Shown here piece by piece: positions 13,640 through 26,056 of a stretch of DNA of 64,000 bases; within the stretch, counting starts at the first letter, position 1, and every line of letters begins with the position of its first letter. The notes beneath the pieces are model-generated. The model saw only the letters and a program-made list of their open reading frames with translations. It was not told the origin of the DNA and searched no databases. Made by a program: the position numbers and the translations under genes. This DNA is from Xestospongia bergquistia (lineage: Eukaryota; Porifera; Demospongiae; Haplosclerida; Petrosiidae): assembly GCA_963965975.1 (NCBI GenBank), contig OZ014411.1:7813501-7877500 (forward strand), read 5' to 3'.

Positions 13640-15730
13640 AAATCCCATTGTGATAGCTCTTATGCACAGGATCAACATCCATGAAATATATTTTGCCTAA
13701 CATTAGATGAAATTTTTATACACAGACAATAAACTACATGACCATTGTTTGTTACTTTTTAATGTCTTTTGCATTATTATATGTAACCTAAATGACAACA
13801 ACAAACTATTAATATTACGTGCTAAGTCTTTCTGTAGTAAATAACACTTCACGTTTGTAGATTGTAAAAAGTCCTTAATCAATATTAAATTACCTTGTTT
13901 CCATGATCAAATATAAGTTAGCAATATTTTAAAAATATTGACTGTTAAAATGGCTATACAGCAATTATTATGTTAGTGATTACAAATATACATAAGCAAT
14001 ATAGGATGTATGATTTTGACTAGTAAAGATAATAATCCATGAAAATTATTGTGCCTAACTAATCAGATATTAAACAATATCTTCTTAGCTCTTACAATTA
14101 ACTACATGACTACGAAGTGTCAATGAGTATATCATTTACAAAAACAGCAAAAAATTATAACATTGCATGAGCTGAGAAAAATACACTGAAATTTTAATCA
14201 TAATTGAAGGTGACAGTGATCATAATGCATCCTTCATCAACTCATCCTAACTATAACTTATTATGATGTTATAATGACTAGAATATTAATTGTGACCAGT
14301 TTTGCTGAGAGCTTGATGTCCTTACAAAAAGATAAATAAACAGTGAAAGTTGAAGTGTTCCATGTAGTAGTATATATTTGTACACACATACATATATATA
14401 AGTTAATTTCTTCGCCAGTATATATGACAGCCAAAAAATCAGTAGAAAAGCATTGTCATTGTACTATAATCTAAAGTGGTAAACAATATCAATATTTTGA
14501 AATGAAAATACCAAAGGAAATATCAGCTTCCTGACACTACTATAAACAATTAATTAACAGATTCAACTAAACTGATGTCAGTAATAACCTTGATCATATA
14601 GATCATGTGAAAACTAAAATTTGCCACTTTCAGTGAAAACGTCTCAGTAACCCTACAATGATATCATTGTAAGATAATAATGCGATTATTTGACATACAT
14701 GCAATTCCTCATTTGTGCCAAATACATCATACTATTAACAATATCAATGCATAATTATGTAAAGTCTTTAATTCAATGCCCTAAACAAAAATGATGCTAC
14801 ATATTATACGAAATATTGTATTCACTTTTGGCAATATATATATTTGCTTCATTACTCTCCTCTCTTTGGTATTTTAAAAAACTTGAGATATCCATAAACC
14901 ATACATGGTAATACAATATCAGATAGATTTATCTTCAGTAACAAATCATACACCTAACAATCTCATAAAATTAGAATGTTCAACATCTAACATCAAAACG
15001 TCCTCTACTTCTTAAATGTCAGTGAAGCTACATTAATTATAGTTTTACAATAAATTAGAGTTGATTATATCAGTCTAATCTTTTAAAGACTTGATAGCAA
15101 CATCAGTTATTGTATCTTCCTTTATTAATTTACCTTTAAATACTACACCAAAAGGACGTATAATTAAAATAGTAAATTGACAGGTTAAAAAATAAAACAT
15201 CTCCTTAGTCTTCTGTTTTTTAAAGATTAATGAGATTTTCAAAGTTTGCCTTGTAAAGTTTAATAAGCTCATCATGATAATTCTAGATGATAGTATAAAC
15301 TGGTACAAATGATTAATATCATATAAGTTTTTACCTAAAAATAATGATTTATTAGATGGTTAACTAAATCATGACATACAAGAAGAGATGTAAAGATAAT
15401 ATAACAATTGTACGAAAGCTATTACTTAATAAAAACATAGAGTAGTTTTTACTAGACACTGCATAATTACATATTACACACATAAAGAAAGATTCCTATT
15501 TATCATTGCTACACAAACACCACTCCCTATGTATTTGCCACGCTATGTTATACACAATATAAAATGACATGTGTGAATATAAGAATACAACATTGTTATA
15601 ATATTACAAGCATGTGTGTATTCTTCATCAAACAATTCACAAAGCTATTCATTGGAAGCACTACTATTTGTCCCCTAAGAGCAAACTCTATTGTATAACT
15701 ATAAAAACAGCTGTAAAAAATTGGTGAGGC
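13640..15730. repeat. U2-upstream flank, partly duplicated at 24,700-25,868
   Basis: No gene is seen. From about 14,590 to 15,730 the sequence aligns with about 24,730-25,868, both ending at a U2-like sequence. Examples are the CCCTACAATGATA stretch near 14,650 and 24,791 and the CTATAAAAACAGCTG box 20-35 bp before each U2-like start. The 77-aa minus ORF at 15,075 has only a decayed match in the other copy and is not called. Confidence 0.75.
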
Positions 15731-15918
15731 ATCGCTTCTCAGCCTATTGGCTAAGATCAAGTAGAAAGAAACTGTTCTTTCGAGTTTAATAGCTCGAACG
15801 AGGAAAATACATCCTCAAGCTATTAACCCCAATTTTTCTACTAGGAGCTGTGTGTGAAGCTTGCTTCCCTCACTCCACGGGTTGCCCTGGTATTGCACTA
15901 CATCCAGGTGTGGCCCAC
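15731..15918 (+). ncRNA. U2 snRNA-like sequence, copy 1 (full length)
   Basis: Recognisable U2 snRNA. The 5' end ATCGCTTCTCAGCC corresponds to the U6-pairing/stem-I region, followed by TTGGCTAAGATCAAG. Stem-loop IIa has the loop AGTTTAATA, there is an Sm-type site (AATTTTTC), stem III is GAAGCTTGCTTC, and stem-loop IV has the conserved loop CCTGGTATTGCACTACATCC. The branchpoint-recognition segment is not canonical: where U2 normally has GTGTAGTATCTG this copy has GTAGAAAGAAACTG. It may be a pseudogene, a variant U2 or a retroelement-modified copy. TATA-like CTATAAAAACAGCTG lies just upstream. Confidence 0.85.
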
Positions 15919-15935
15919 TTCCCCTTTATAGGGGA

Positions 15936-17767
15936 TTATTTTTCAGAAAGTGATTACAAAATAAAAATTTAAAAAGGCATCTAAACTGAATGGATGAACA
16001 TACTCCTTGTGTACTCGAGTACTTACTATAATTACGGTCAAGGGTGGTAATTTGGTGGAAGCCTAAAATATACAGACAGATATAATTAATGCACAGACAA
16101 GTAAGTAACAAAATTCAATAGATGTACTGATGGTGGAAAAACTAAACTCAAAGAAGGATGGCAGTAATATACTCCACAAAATAGCCAAATATAATGCACA
16201 ATTGTTGAGCAGAAGTTTGAGGCTTAGTCAAAAGGACGTCAGCTAGACAGAAACTTAGGAATGTGCTCACAACTTAGGAAAAATATAGATTTCATTCAAC
16301 TAGCAATGTACTGTAAGTATACCCATTTCTTGATTGGTAGAAGACAAGTCTGACTGCGTTAAGAATCAGGATCTTGTCAACTCTGCTTAGAACAGGCCCT
16401 TTTTGAATGTCATATCTGCAAGATGGACTACTCAGTCTACTCATAATGTTCTTATCATTTTCAGAGAGCACATTCATCTGAGAAAGTTGAAGTGACATTT
16501 AAGTGTGGTATTTGTCAGAAGAAATTCAACAACAAAACATTTATCTCTAATCATTGTATTGAAATTCATGGACCAGTTATGTTCTTCTATATGAATTTCT
16601 ACTCCTACATTAGAAGTCTCAGCCAACATATCAGAAATGAACATCCAGCTGAAACTTGTGAAAAAAGAGATCTAGAAGCATCATAATCCCAATCTAGATA
16701 CTGGTCTGTCTAGGAAGACTTTTTGTGTAGTGGCTCTGAGACAATAATATGGACCCTCCTCAAACATCCAATTAGCTGAAATGATTGGCACATAAAGTGT
16801 CAAACAAGTATATAAAAATACACAAACATCTGTTCCTAAGGGATAACCCAAATGACAAATGCACACTAGAGTGCAAAGTGGAACCTTAGTTGCTAGCTCA
16901 TGTATTAAAAGGATGCATAATGAGTGGTGGTCTGGAGGAATCTTGCCACATGCTATGTTATAGTTGAAAGATATTCTTGGCAAATTACAAAGATTACTCT
17001 TAGATTGCAAAAGAACTTGTGTACATTTTGTATGTGTTCATGAAGCAGAGTAGTCATAGTGGATGCAAGTTTGATAAACATCAAAAACTGCTAAACAAGT
17101 GTGTATACATAAGTGCATCCTCTTCAGAGACCAATTATATATATATCAACTCATTTCTGAGGCCATACAACTATTTCTTCAAAGTAAGTTACAAAGTATA
17201 TTAAAACTCAATAATAGATGATGTTAACATACACTAAATTAAGATGAAGCAATATTGCTTCTTTATATAAACACTCCAATATTCTTAGGAGAGAGAGTAT
17301 TTGCCAAGATAAATGTCATCTGGGTGTCCAAACTTGGTTACTCAGCCAACTGAGTACAAGATGTACATACTCCAAAGTTTAGGAAAAGGTATGGCTACTA
17401 AGTAACATGACAAATGTCACTGATTAAAAGAAACAAATTAGAGAAAAATATGCTAGTGCACTTAATAATAACATATAGTATACACGATTGTAAGATTTTT
17501 TAGTTAATTATCCCAGATTGTAAAAGTACACATCCTTATTGTGTATCATTTAATCCACATTTTAACACTGATCAATGCACTAGATAATGCACTAGATAAA
17601 AACTGTGACTAGTGATTATAGTCAGTGATGCTTTGTTGAAAGAGTGTCTGCATATTGCTTGTGGCTTCAATAATTTGGCAATAAGTCACAAACATTACTT
17701 TTTGGCTTCTTTATTCACTAGTTTCTCTTTGTGATAACTCAGGATTGGGCTGAACATTGTATTGATA
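15936..17767 (+). mobile_element. RLE non-LTR element fragment with C2H2 fingers, copy a
   Basis: Directly follows U2-like copy 1. In the frame of 16,492-16,686 there are two textbook C2H2 fingers: CHIC-x12-H-x4-H (interrupted by a TAA) and CGICQKKFNNKTFISNHCIEIH. They are followed by RSLSQHIRNEHPAETCEKRD. Cys2His2 fingers before a QHIR..HP motif are typical of the N-terminus of R2/NeSL-type retrotransposon proteins. Downstream the frame is broken by stops and no RT is present. 16,330-17,767 is repeated at 19,280-20,713. Confidence 0.75.
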
Positions 17768-18210
17768 TAACATATTGCTTTTTTATTTAGTGATAGATAT
17801 ATAACAGAATCTCTTACTAGCTATAAGTTGTTACTATAGTTTCATTTATAACATAATAAAGAGCTAGTATACACTGTATGTTAATTCTTCATTATAAGCA
17901 TTGGAAAATGTTTTACAGCAAGCAAGTACAAATTATAATGATATCAATATATTATAGTTATGTGCAAATAGTGAGAAAGGATGCATCCACCTATAGCTAT
18001 TTATTCGTCATTTATTTAGGTATTCATTTTTTATCTGTCCATTTATTAATCTATTATAATCTATTCAGTTTCAAAGCAACCACATAATAATAATATAATA
18101 ATAATATATAATATAGCGATAATAAAGAATTTGTCATGTAAAAAAGGAGACCACTACATGTAATAAAGTAACAGCAGCAGATTTAAGAAAATGTTCTACA
18201 AAATCATACA
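17768..18210. repeat. 3' flank of channel gene copy C
   Basis: AT-rich sequence downstream of the channel stop codon. It aligns with 34,260-34,610 (after copy B) and partly with 23,940-24,110. The 69-aa ORF at 17,878 lies in this repeated flank and has no recognised domain. Confidence 0.7.
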
Positions 18211-19279
18211 CTACTGTTTTTGTAACTTCTTTACAATTTTGACTATTTTGTTTAAGTGAATTTTTATTTGAACATCATGTGCCTCTTTCAACTTTTTACG
18301 TGTCATATTAACAGCGTCTGTCAATTTCTTAACAATACTTTCTTCCGACTTCTCTAAACATTGCAATAATTCTTGTTGATTTTCTTCAAATAATGCTTGT
18401 TGTGACTTTTGAGAAGTAGGTACAGCACCACCAAGAGTAATAGCTTTGTGAAGTGGAAAAAATTTAATGGACTTTTTAGTCTTTTTGAACTAAAAAAGGT
18501 ATATTAATATTAATAAGAGTTGATAACTATCCCATAAGAGATAACTACAAAATTACATGAAATTTTCATACACATATAGTACTTACACATTCGAAGACAT
18601 ATTTTTCTATAGCATTGTGATCATTTGGGTCCATTGAATGCAAATACAGGATGTAGTATATATAGTTGTACATGTTATGTTCATTTTGATAATGGTGATA
18701 GAATCCCTTTGAAAACATAGCAATAAACACAACACTTTGTTTGTTTTTACTTTTTCCTCAAAACTGTCACTGTCAATTCCACAAATAAAGCAATAATCTT
18801 TCTGGTCTTTGAGTGCTTTCTCCTAAAAATTTATAAACATAAATAGAATATTACTTATGAATATTTTAATACTTTTTCACTTCTAAGCTCAGAGAAACGA
18901 TCAACTAGAATAGCTACAATGACATTCATTCCAATAACAGTAACGATGACAAAGAATGACAAGTCAATGAAAGAACGCCAGCTGTATATGTGAAATGAAG
19001 GAGAATTCTGTCCTGTATAGCGCACTGGAATCGACTAAAAATTGAAGATAATACCTCCATTAAATTTGAATACAACTAAGACTATGCTATATAACGTATC
19101 TGTATAAGTTGAAAATAAGCAATCAGATTAAAATACTCACGGCTCCAAAGGTGCCCAAAAGCCCCTCTCTTATAACAGTGACATAGCATTCCCAAAGTGT
19201 ATTACAATATAGATTATCATCAGGATTGAAGAAGTTAGACATGAAAGCAAATGAAAGGACAGCATAAATGAGTACAATA
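18211..19279 (-). pseudogene. IP3R/RyR-type channel, copy C, 3' fragment (last exons only)
   Basis: Contains the last five exons of the channel gene: 19,141-19,279 (pore, truncated), 18,873-19,034 (S6), 18,751-18,822 (CFICGIDSDSF), 18,597-18,716 (HYQNEHNMYNYI) and 18,211-18,489 (C-terminal coiled coil, stop TAG at 18,211-18,213). All are open and splice sites match copy B. The pore exon is cut at about 19,279, where RLE element copy b begins, so no start or upstream exons exist. The pore loop reads REGLLGTFGA (copy B has REGLLDTFGA). It is an unexpressed fragment unless fused to something else. Confidence 0.9.
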
Positions 19280-20713
19280 GAAGACAAGTCTGATTGTGTT
19301 AAGAATCAGGATCTGGCCAACCCTTGCTTAGAACAGGCCTTTTTTGAATGTCATATCTGCAAGATAGACTACTCGGTCTACTCATAATGGTCCTATCATC
19401 TTCAGAGATCACGTTCATCTGAGAAAGTTGAAGTGACATTTAAGTGTGGTATTTGTCAGAATAAATTCAACAACAAAACATCTATCTCTAATCATTGTAT
19501 TGAAATTCATGGACCAGTTATGCTATTCTATATGAATTTCTATCCCAACTCTCAGCCAACATATCAGAAATGAACATCCAGCTGAAACTTGTGAAAAAAG
19601 AGTCCTAGAAACATCATAATCCGAATCTAGATATTGGTCTGTCCAGGAAGACTCTTTGTCTAGTTGGTTTGAGACAATATGGAGCCTCCTCAAACATCCA
19701 ATTAGCTGAGATGATTGGCACATAAAGTGACAAACAAGTATATAGGAATACACAAACATCTGTTCCAAAGGGATAACCCAAATTGGCTGATCGAAGCTAA
19801 GATAAATGCACATTACATGTCTAGAGTGCAAAGTGGAACCTTAGTTGTTACCTCATGTATTAAAAGGATGCATAATAAATACTGTTCTGGTGGAATCTTG
19901 CCACAATGTTATAGTTGAAAGATATTCTTGGCAAATTACAGAGATTGCTCTTGATTGCGAAAAAGAACTTGTGTACATTTTGTATGTGTTCGTGAAGCAG
20001 AGTAGTCATAGTGGATGCAAGTTTGATAAAAATCAAAAACTGCTAAACATACAACAAATGCATCTTTCTCAGAGACTAACTATATATATATCAACTCATT
20101 TCTGAGACCATACAACTATTTCTTCAAAGTAAGTGACAAAGTATATTAAAACTCAATAATAGATGATGTTAACACACAAAAAATTAAGATGAAGTAATAT
20201 TGCTTCCTTTATATATAGAGACTCCAATATTCTAGGAGAGAGTATATTTGCCAAGGTAAATATCATCTGGGTGTCCAAACTTGGTTACTCAGCCAACTGA
20301 GTACAAGATGTACATACTCCAAAGTTTAGGTATGGCTACTAAGGTAACATGACAAATGTCACTGATTAAAAGAAACAAATTAGAGGAAAATATACTAGTG
20401 CACTTAATGATAACATGTAATATACAAGATTGTATGATTTTTTAGTTAATTATCCCAGATTGTAAAAGTATACATCCTTATTGTGTATCATTTAATCCAC
20501 ATTTTAATACTGATCAATGCACTAGATAATGCACTAGATAAAAACTGTAACTAGTGGTTATAGTCAGTGATGCTTTGTTGAAAGAGTGTCTGCATATTGC
20601 TTGTGGCTTCAATAATTTGGCAATAAGCCACAAACATTACTTTTTGGCTTCTTTATTTATTAGTTTCTCTTTGTGGTAACTCAGGATTGGGCTGAACATT
20701 GTATTGATAAAAC
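19280..20713 (+). mobile_element. RLE non-LTR element fragment with C2H2 fingers, copy b
   Basis: Near-identical to 16,330-17,767, including the CGIC...HCIEIH finger, the QHI motif region and the long AT-rich tail. Its left edge coincides with the break in channel copy C, suggesting that the element took part in the rearrangement. A deletion relative to copy a shifts the frame near 19,545. No RT or nuclease is present. Confidence 0.8.
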
Positions 20714-20734
20714 TATGGTAACTAAGGCCTCAGT

Positions 20735-21195
20735 GACATACAGAGGGGTAGGAATGAAGTTTAAGTTGGGGGGGGGGGGGGGGGGGGAGGGGGGGCTGAC
20801 CTTATATTTAGTTGCATTATATTATTAAAGATCAAAAATGACCCAAAAAATTAATTCGTCTGTCATTATAGGAAACAAACTCTTTAGCTATTTCTAATAA
20901 GTTTATGTTATCAGTACGGTCCTTATGTGTATGTAACAACATGACATGGTCTAATCGTTCTTTGGTCATAGTACTTTGTAGGTAATTTTTTAGTCGGTGT
21001 AAGGTTGAAAAAGTACATTCCGCTGTAGGAGAAGTCATTGGTACAGTTAGATACAGTCTAACACAATAACCACTTCAGTCAAGCAGTTATTGTGTACATA
21101 GTCTTGAGTACAAATCAGGGGGGGTTAGACCCTTGACTTAAAGTTGAAGGGGGGGTTTCAGCTCCCCCTGCCCCCCCCTTTCCTACCCTATGTCT
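20735..21195 (-). mobile_element. hAT transposon remnant with poly-G tract
   Basis: The minus ORF at 20,832-21,038 reads TAECTFSTLHRLKNYLQSTM followed by TKERLDHVMLLHTHKD. This is the C-terminal dimerisation (hATC) region of hAT transposases. The rest of the transposase is absent. The ends resemble terminal inverted repeats: CAGAGGGGTAGGAA at about 20,740 and its near reverse complement TTCCTACCCTATG at about 21,181. Long G runs (20,768-20,795 and about 21,118-21,160) are unusual in this AT-rich contig. No matching 8-bp target duplication was found. Confidence 0.8.
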
Positions 21196-21765
21196 CCATT
21201 AGCATAAGTAAGCAATACCTTGACGAACATCATTATGCCATTTTCCTATCAATAATACATTTTGTCCTTAACTTTTTAACAGGACGGCTGCTGGATCTAC
21301 GCGATACAACAATACTCGCTCTTCCAATTTAACTTACTAGTTATCTTGAATGGTTGCAACGGCTTATAAAGAGCGTAGGAGCATGTTCCGAGCATGCGTA
21401 TTAGAAATTCACTATGTTAAAAGTAGTAGTGAGGACGTAAAGGGTTAAATTTAGTCTATCACATAATGATCACGAAAATTTTTGTCCTAGGACAAAAACA
21501 ATTCAACCATTCTTTTGAAATTTTTGGTTCTTTGTTGTAAATTTTTGTCCTACCAGACCAAAATGGCTAATTCCAATTGTGCTAACCTTGGAAGAATGCA
21601 GTAGGCTGACAAACAATACTTGTATAATATCCAGGAAAGTAGCAAAGAAAGCTGTTGACTGCAGTAACGTGTTACTTTTGAAAGAAGAGCTAAGAAGAAG
21701 GGCAGTGGCAGGAGAGAGAGATGACTTTGATCTGTTAGATAAAGTTTACCTGTATATTGTGGAAA
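21196..21765. other. No recognisable gene
   Basis: Contains a GC-richer stretch at 21,360-21,440 and a plus ORF starting near 21,579, rich in Lys/Glu/Arg (RKVAKKAVDCSNVLLLKEEL), with no family I recognise. The ORF runs into the repeated Ig/FN3 tail at 21,766, so it is probably fortuitous. Confidence 0.4.
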
Positions 21766-23310
21766 AAACATTTAGAAGAATACACTGGTATTAGAAAAAG
21801 ACAAATAAGGACAAGGACAAGAGCATTACCGCTCACTTCAAACATTAGACGCTTTTTATATTCATCAACCTAATTTATAGTTCTTTTTATTAGTGGTGAA
21901 TTATAGCAGAGCCTAGAGAAAATCCACTTGACTCTAGTATTGTTCAAAAGGATGCTCAGTCTCATCAGCTATAGCAATGGTGATATGTATAGTTATAGTA
22001 ATAGCGCCAACAGCTATAAAGCAAACAAGAAAATACTGGAGGTACTAAAAAATTTTTAAATAATTACCATTTTAACCATAAATAATATTTTTAATATCAT
22101 GTCTTAATTTTTTAAACATAATTATTGTCAATATGAAAATTTGATACATCTAATAAACCAGTCAAACTTTTTAAACCAGTTAAAGAATTATTATCTGATA
22201 AAATTGATGCTATGCTTTGTAATACCAATTGCATGTTTTATGTATACCATACAACTTAAAAGAAGTTTGTGGAATGTTCTCTATAAAACACTGACCAGTT
22301 ATACCAACATTCCTTCCCAATGCTTAGTTAGATTTTATAAAAAAAGTTAAATTTATAAAAAAAACATGTTGTGTTGCCCAAACGATTCCTACTCGCTCAC
22401 CCACTCAGGCTTCCACTTAGGCTCCAGGATTCCCTGCTATTGCTAGCTGGGACCGCCACCTGGCTTGGTAACCCTCGTCCAAAGACGAGGTAATCCTGGC
22501 TGGAGCATCGCCCTAACTTAAAACCAGCCGTACGGGATTCCAGCTCTTAGGGAATTTCGCATTCAGGAACCGGGAACCACAAATACACCAGCCTCTTCTC
22601 GTTTAAAGGGAGACTACCAGCCCTATCCTAGTCGGCCTTTCGGATACTCCGTAGAGTATGCTGGTAACCATCTCAGAGGTCTGATGCATTGCAGAACGCT
22701 GGCCCACAACACAACCTATCCAAGGTTGTTTTCGTTTCCTTTTATATGTACTGCAGATTTTGTCTTCATGCTCTTGTGGGGCGCAACTTTGTTGGTTATG
22801 AATCTCATTAACGGTAACTATGAATATGTTTAATGGCAGACAGCCACTGACGAGCCTAACTAAAACCAACTACTTTTAGTTAAATTTAAATACTTTAAGT
22901 CACACAAAAGCAACTAGAAACCCATAGCTTCACAAGCAACTACATAATGGTTATTGAATTATTGTTTTAAGAGTTTTGCATAATTTGAAGGGACACATCT
23001 ACAATATCCAATATTCACTATCAACAATGGGAAACAGCTTAATGTAATACAAGTGTCATCTTGCATACAAAATCAAAAGTCAACAGAAAACTGCCATCCA
23101 ATAAGAGATGCATATTATTTTATTATGTTGATATATCTTTATCAAATTAATATTATAAATTAATATTAGTACAAACTACACATGCAGTATGACATTTGGA
23201 ATAAATAATTAATGACATACCTTATTATATAAGTCATATACAAATAAAAAAATTTGTGATAACAATAATAATATTCATTGATTGTTGTATGTATCAGTAG
23301 TTAAAGTAAA
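21766..23310. repeat. Duplicated segment 1 (pairs with 32,720-34,253)
   Basis: Near-identical to 32,720-34,253. It starts inside the last exon of the Ig/FN3 receptor (the EEYTGIRKRQIRT tail), which here is a gene-less remnant. It continues through AT-rich sequence and then a GC-richer core at 22,360-22,870 that stands out in composition. An 88-residue minus ORF (22,603-22,869) is kept in both copies (contains KQPWIGCVVGQRSAMHQTSE) but has no known domain. I do not recognise the core; it could be a structured RNA, a SINE or another mobile sequence. Confidence 0.8.
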
Positions 23311-23367
23311 AAACTTCCAATACAATTTCAATAATGAATCACATTGCATGCTTACCTCTATATATAT

Positions 23368-23428
<61 letters not shown>

Positions 23429-24730
23429 CAAATGACTTTGCTCTTTAACTGATATATACCCCCGTCTAAATGTGATGTTATTTCCAACTTCTCACTCAAC
23501 TATGACTTCTGCAAGTCATTGAGGTGACCTTATTGATCAACGCCGAATTTATCAATGTGTGGAACACGTGCTCAAAAGCAACTGCATATATATCAGCAGA
23601 TAAAATTAACGAATTCACTTATTAGCATAGAGGTAGGAAGATAGTAGGGATTAGGGGGGCTAAAATGTTATCAGTAGTAATAACTGTTCCATGAGCAGGG
23701 GGTTGCATTCCCAGAAGTTTTAGTTTGAAAACCTTGTAAAATTATGTTAAATGATAACAGATGATTATGACTGAATTAAAGAAATGATATATATACACAT
23801 GACCTAATAAAATATGTTGATAATGTCCAAAATAGTTTGCACGTCTCTCGTTGCTGGTTACAAAACCTTTGCGATACTTAATAAATTAATGATTATTTTT
23901 TTTAAAAAGAGTAACTTTATGTCACTGACATAACACAATGCTTTTTTAGTGATAGATATATAACAGAATGTCTTACTATACTGTGGTTACTATAGTTTCA
24001 TTTATAACATAATAAAGAGCTAGTATAAACTGTATGTTCTTCATTATAAACAATGGAAAATATTTTACAGCAAGCAAGTACTAATTATATGTCAATATAT
24101 TATCGTTATGTGCTATATTGACTATACTAGTAGTTAATGGAGCTTGTGAGCTATATAGCTATTTTGATGAGAATGATTACAAACAGAAGTATTGCTGAAA
24201 TCAGACTTGAATAACCAAAGATATTATAAAAGTTATGTGGTAACACATTGTGTAAAAAACTTGATCAAAGTCTCTAAAAAGATCTGTTAAGTTGAACCTT
24301 GGATCAGTACATATTATTGTTTGTGGACGTTTTATTATTTTGGTAGTGCTTCATTTATTAACTGTCTGTTGTCTTTGTCCATCATGTCATCGTCAGTGTC
24401 AATGTTGTCATCATTGTCACTATCATCTCCTCAATTATGAATTCTCCTCAATAAATATGTCTTTTTCAAAGTAATCAATTACTACATCCACAAAATGTCT
24501 ACAATAATTCATCCACATGTCAGTTATTGTGTATGTAAATCCATCAGGGGTAAGCCGTTCAATTTCTTATTATGTTTAGCCTTTCACAGAAGCCCATGCT
24601 AACTCGTATTGGATTGAGTTCACAATGGGCTACTGGTAACCTTAAAGCTGTATGTCTGTGTGAATGTGCTGCTTCATCAGTAAGGTACAGAAGTGTTGGT
24701 CTGTGTTGTTTTACTTTCTCTAGTAATGTC
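23311..24730. other. Intergenic, no gene seen
   Basis: Holds a (TA)n tract at 23,358-23,428 and, at 23,940-24,110, a diverged copy of the channel 3' flank (compare 17,780-17,960). Between 24,360 and 24,430 the minus strand reads an Asp-rich run (DDSDNDDNIDTDDD) that could be simple-sequence drift. The 158-aa plus ORF starting at 24,572 is not conserved as a frame in the paralogous 14,5xx-14,9xx sequence. Confidence 0.5.
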
Positions 24731-25868
24731 TTTGATCATAAAGATCATATGAAAAGCAAAATATTACACTTCAGTGAAATGCTTCATCAACCCTACAATG
24801 ATAGCATTGTAAGCATACAATGTCATTATTTGACATACGTGCAATTCCTTGCAGATGAATCTCTGTGTACATATCACATTTGTGCCAAAATCATCATACT
24901 ATTAACAATACCAATATGTAATTATCTAGGGTCTTTATTTCAATGTCCTAAACAAAAATGCTGGTCATACAGAAATATTGTGTTAACTTTTGACAATTAT
25001 ATTTGCTTCATCACTATCTCCTCTCTTTGGTATTTAAAAAAAGCTTGAGATTTCCATACATAGTAATAAAATATCAGGTAGACTGATATTCAGTAACAAA
25101 GAATACTCCTAACAATCTCGTAAAATATGAATGTTCAACATTAAACATCAAAACTTCCTTTATTTCTTCAAAATGAGGTTGATTATATCAGCGTAATGTT
25201 TTTAAAAAATGATTACATCAGTGGTTGTAACATCCTTCATTAGTTTACCATTAAAAACACTACACCAAAAGCTTCTATGATTAAAAAAGAAAATTGACAT
25301 GCTAAAAAAATAAAAGATCTTCTAGTCTTGTTTTTTTCAACTTCAGGAAAAAAGATTAATGAGATTTGCAAAGTTTGGCTTGTAAAGATTAATAAGTTCA
25401 TTGTAATTATTTGTAGATGATAGCACAAAACTGGTACAAGTGATTAATATCATGTAAATCTTTGCCTAAAAATGATTTATTGAATAGTTAAGTAAATCAT
25501 GACATAGAAGAAGAGATGTAAAGATAAAAATTGTACGAAAGCTATTACTTAACAAAAAATAGAGTAGTTACTTACAGGACATTGCAATATTACACATTAC
25601 AAAGATTTCTATTATTGCTCAAATTCCTCCGCAACACACCCCTCTGCTAATTTTTGCCACACCTTTTTCTATGCTATACACAATATAAAACAACATGTGT
25701 GAATATAAGAATACAACATTGTTACAAGCATGTGTGTATATTCTTAATCAAAACAAGACTTGACACATGACAATTCACAAAGCTATTCATTGAAAGCACT
25801 ACTATTTGTCCCCTAAGAGCAAACTGTATTGTATAACTATAAAAACAGCTGAAAAACTTTGTGAAGGC

Positions 25869-26056
25869 ATTGCTTCTCGGCCTATCGGCAAAGATCAAGT
25901 AGAAAGAAACTGTTCTTTCGAGTTTAATAGCTCGAATGAGGATAATGCGTCCTCAAGCTATTAATCCCAATTTTTCGACTAGGAGTTGTGTGTGAAGCTT
26001 GCTTCCCTCACTCCACGGGTTGCCCTGGTATTGTAGTACATCCAGGTGTGGCCCAC
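25869..26056 (+). ncRNA. U2 snRNA-like sequence, copy 2 (full length)
   Basis: Same structure as copy 1, with 5' ATTGCTTCTCGGCC (one change from the usual ATCGC). Stem-loop IIa has the arms CGAG/CTCG around TTTAATAG, the Sm-type site is AATTTTTC, stem III is GAAGCTTGCTTC, and stem-loop IV contains CCTGGTATTG. The branchpoint-recognition segment is again GTAGAAAGAAACTG, identical to copy 1 rather than canonical. An RLE-element leader follows directly. Confidence 0.85.

Noticed and set aside
15731-15918. Calling this a functional canonical U2 gene
   Set aside because: The branchpoint-recognition sequence differs from canonical U2, and U6-pairing bases also vary between copies, so only U2-like is supported.
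22603-22869. 88-aa minus ORF conserved at 33,551-33,817
   Set aside because: The whole DNA segment is almost identical, so conservation does not indicate coding. No domain; kept only as part of the unexplained repeat.
24572-25048. 158-aa plus-strand ORF
   Set aside because: Lies in a repeated flank. The matching region near 14,500-14,900 has stops and indels in this frame, and no domain is recognisable.
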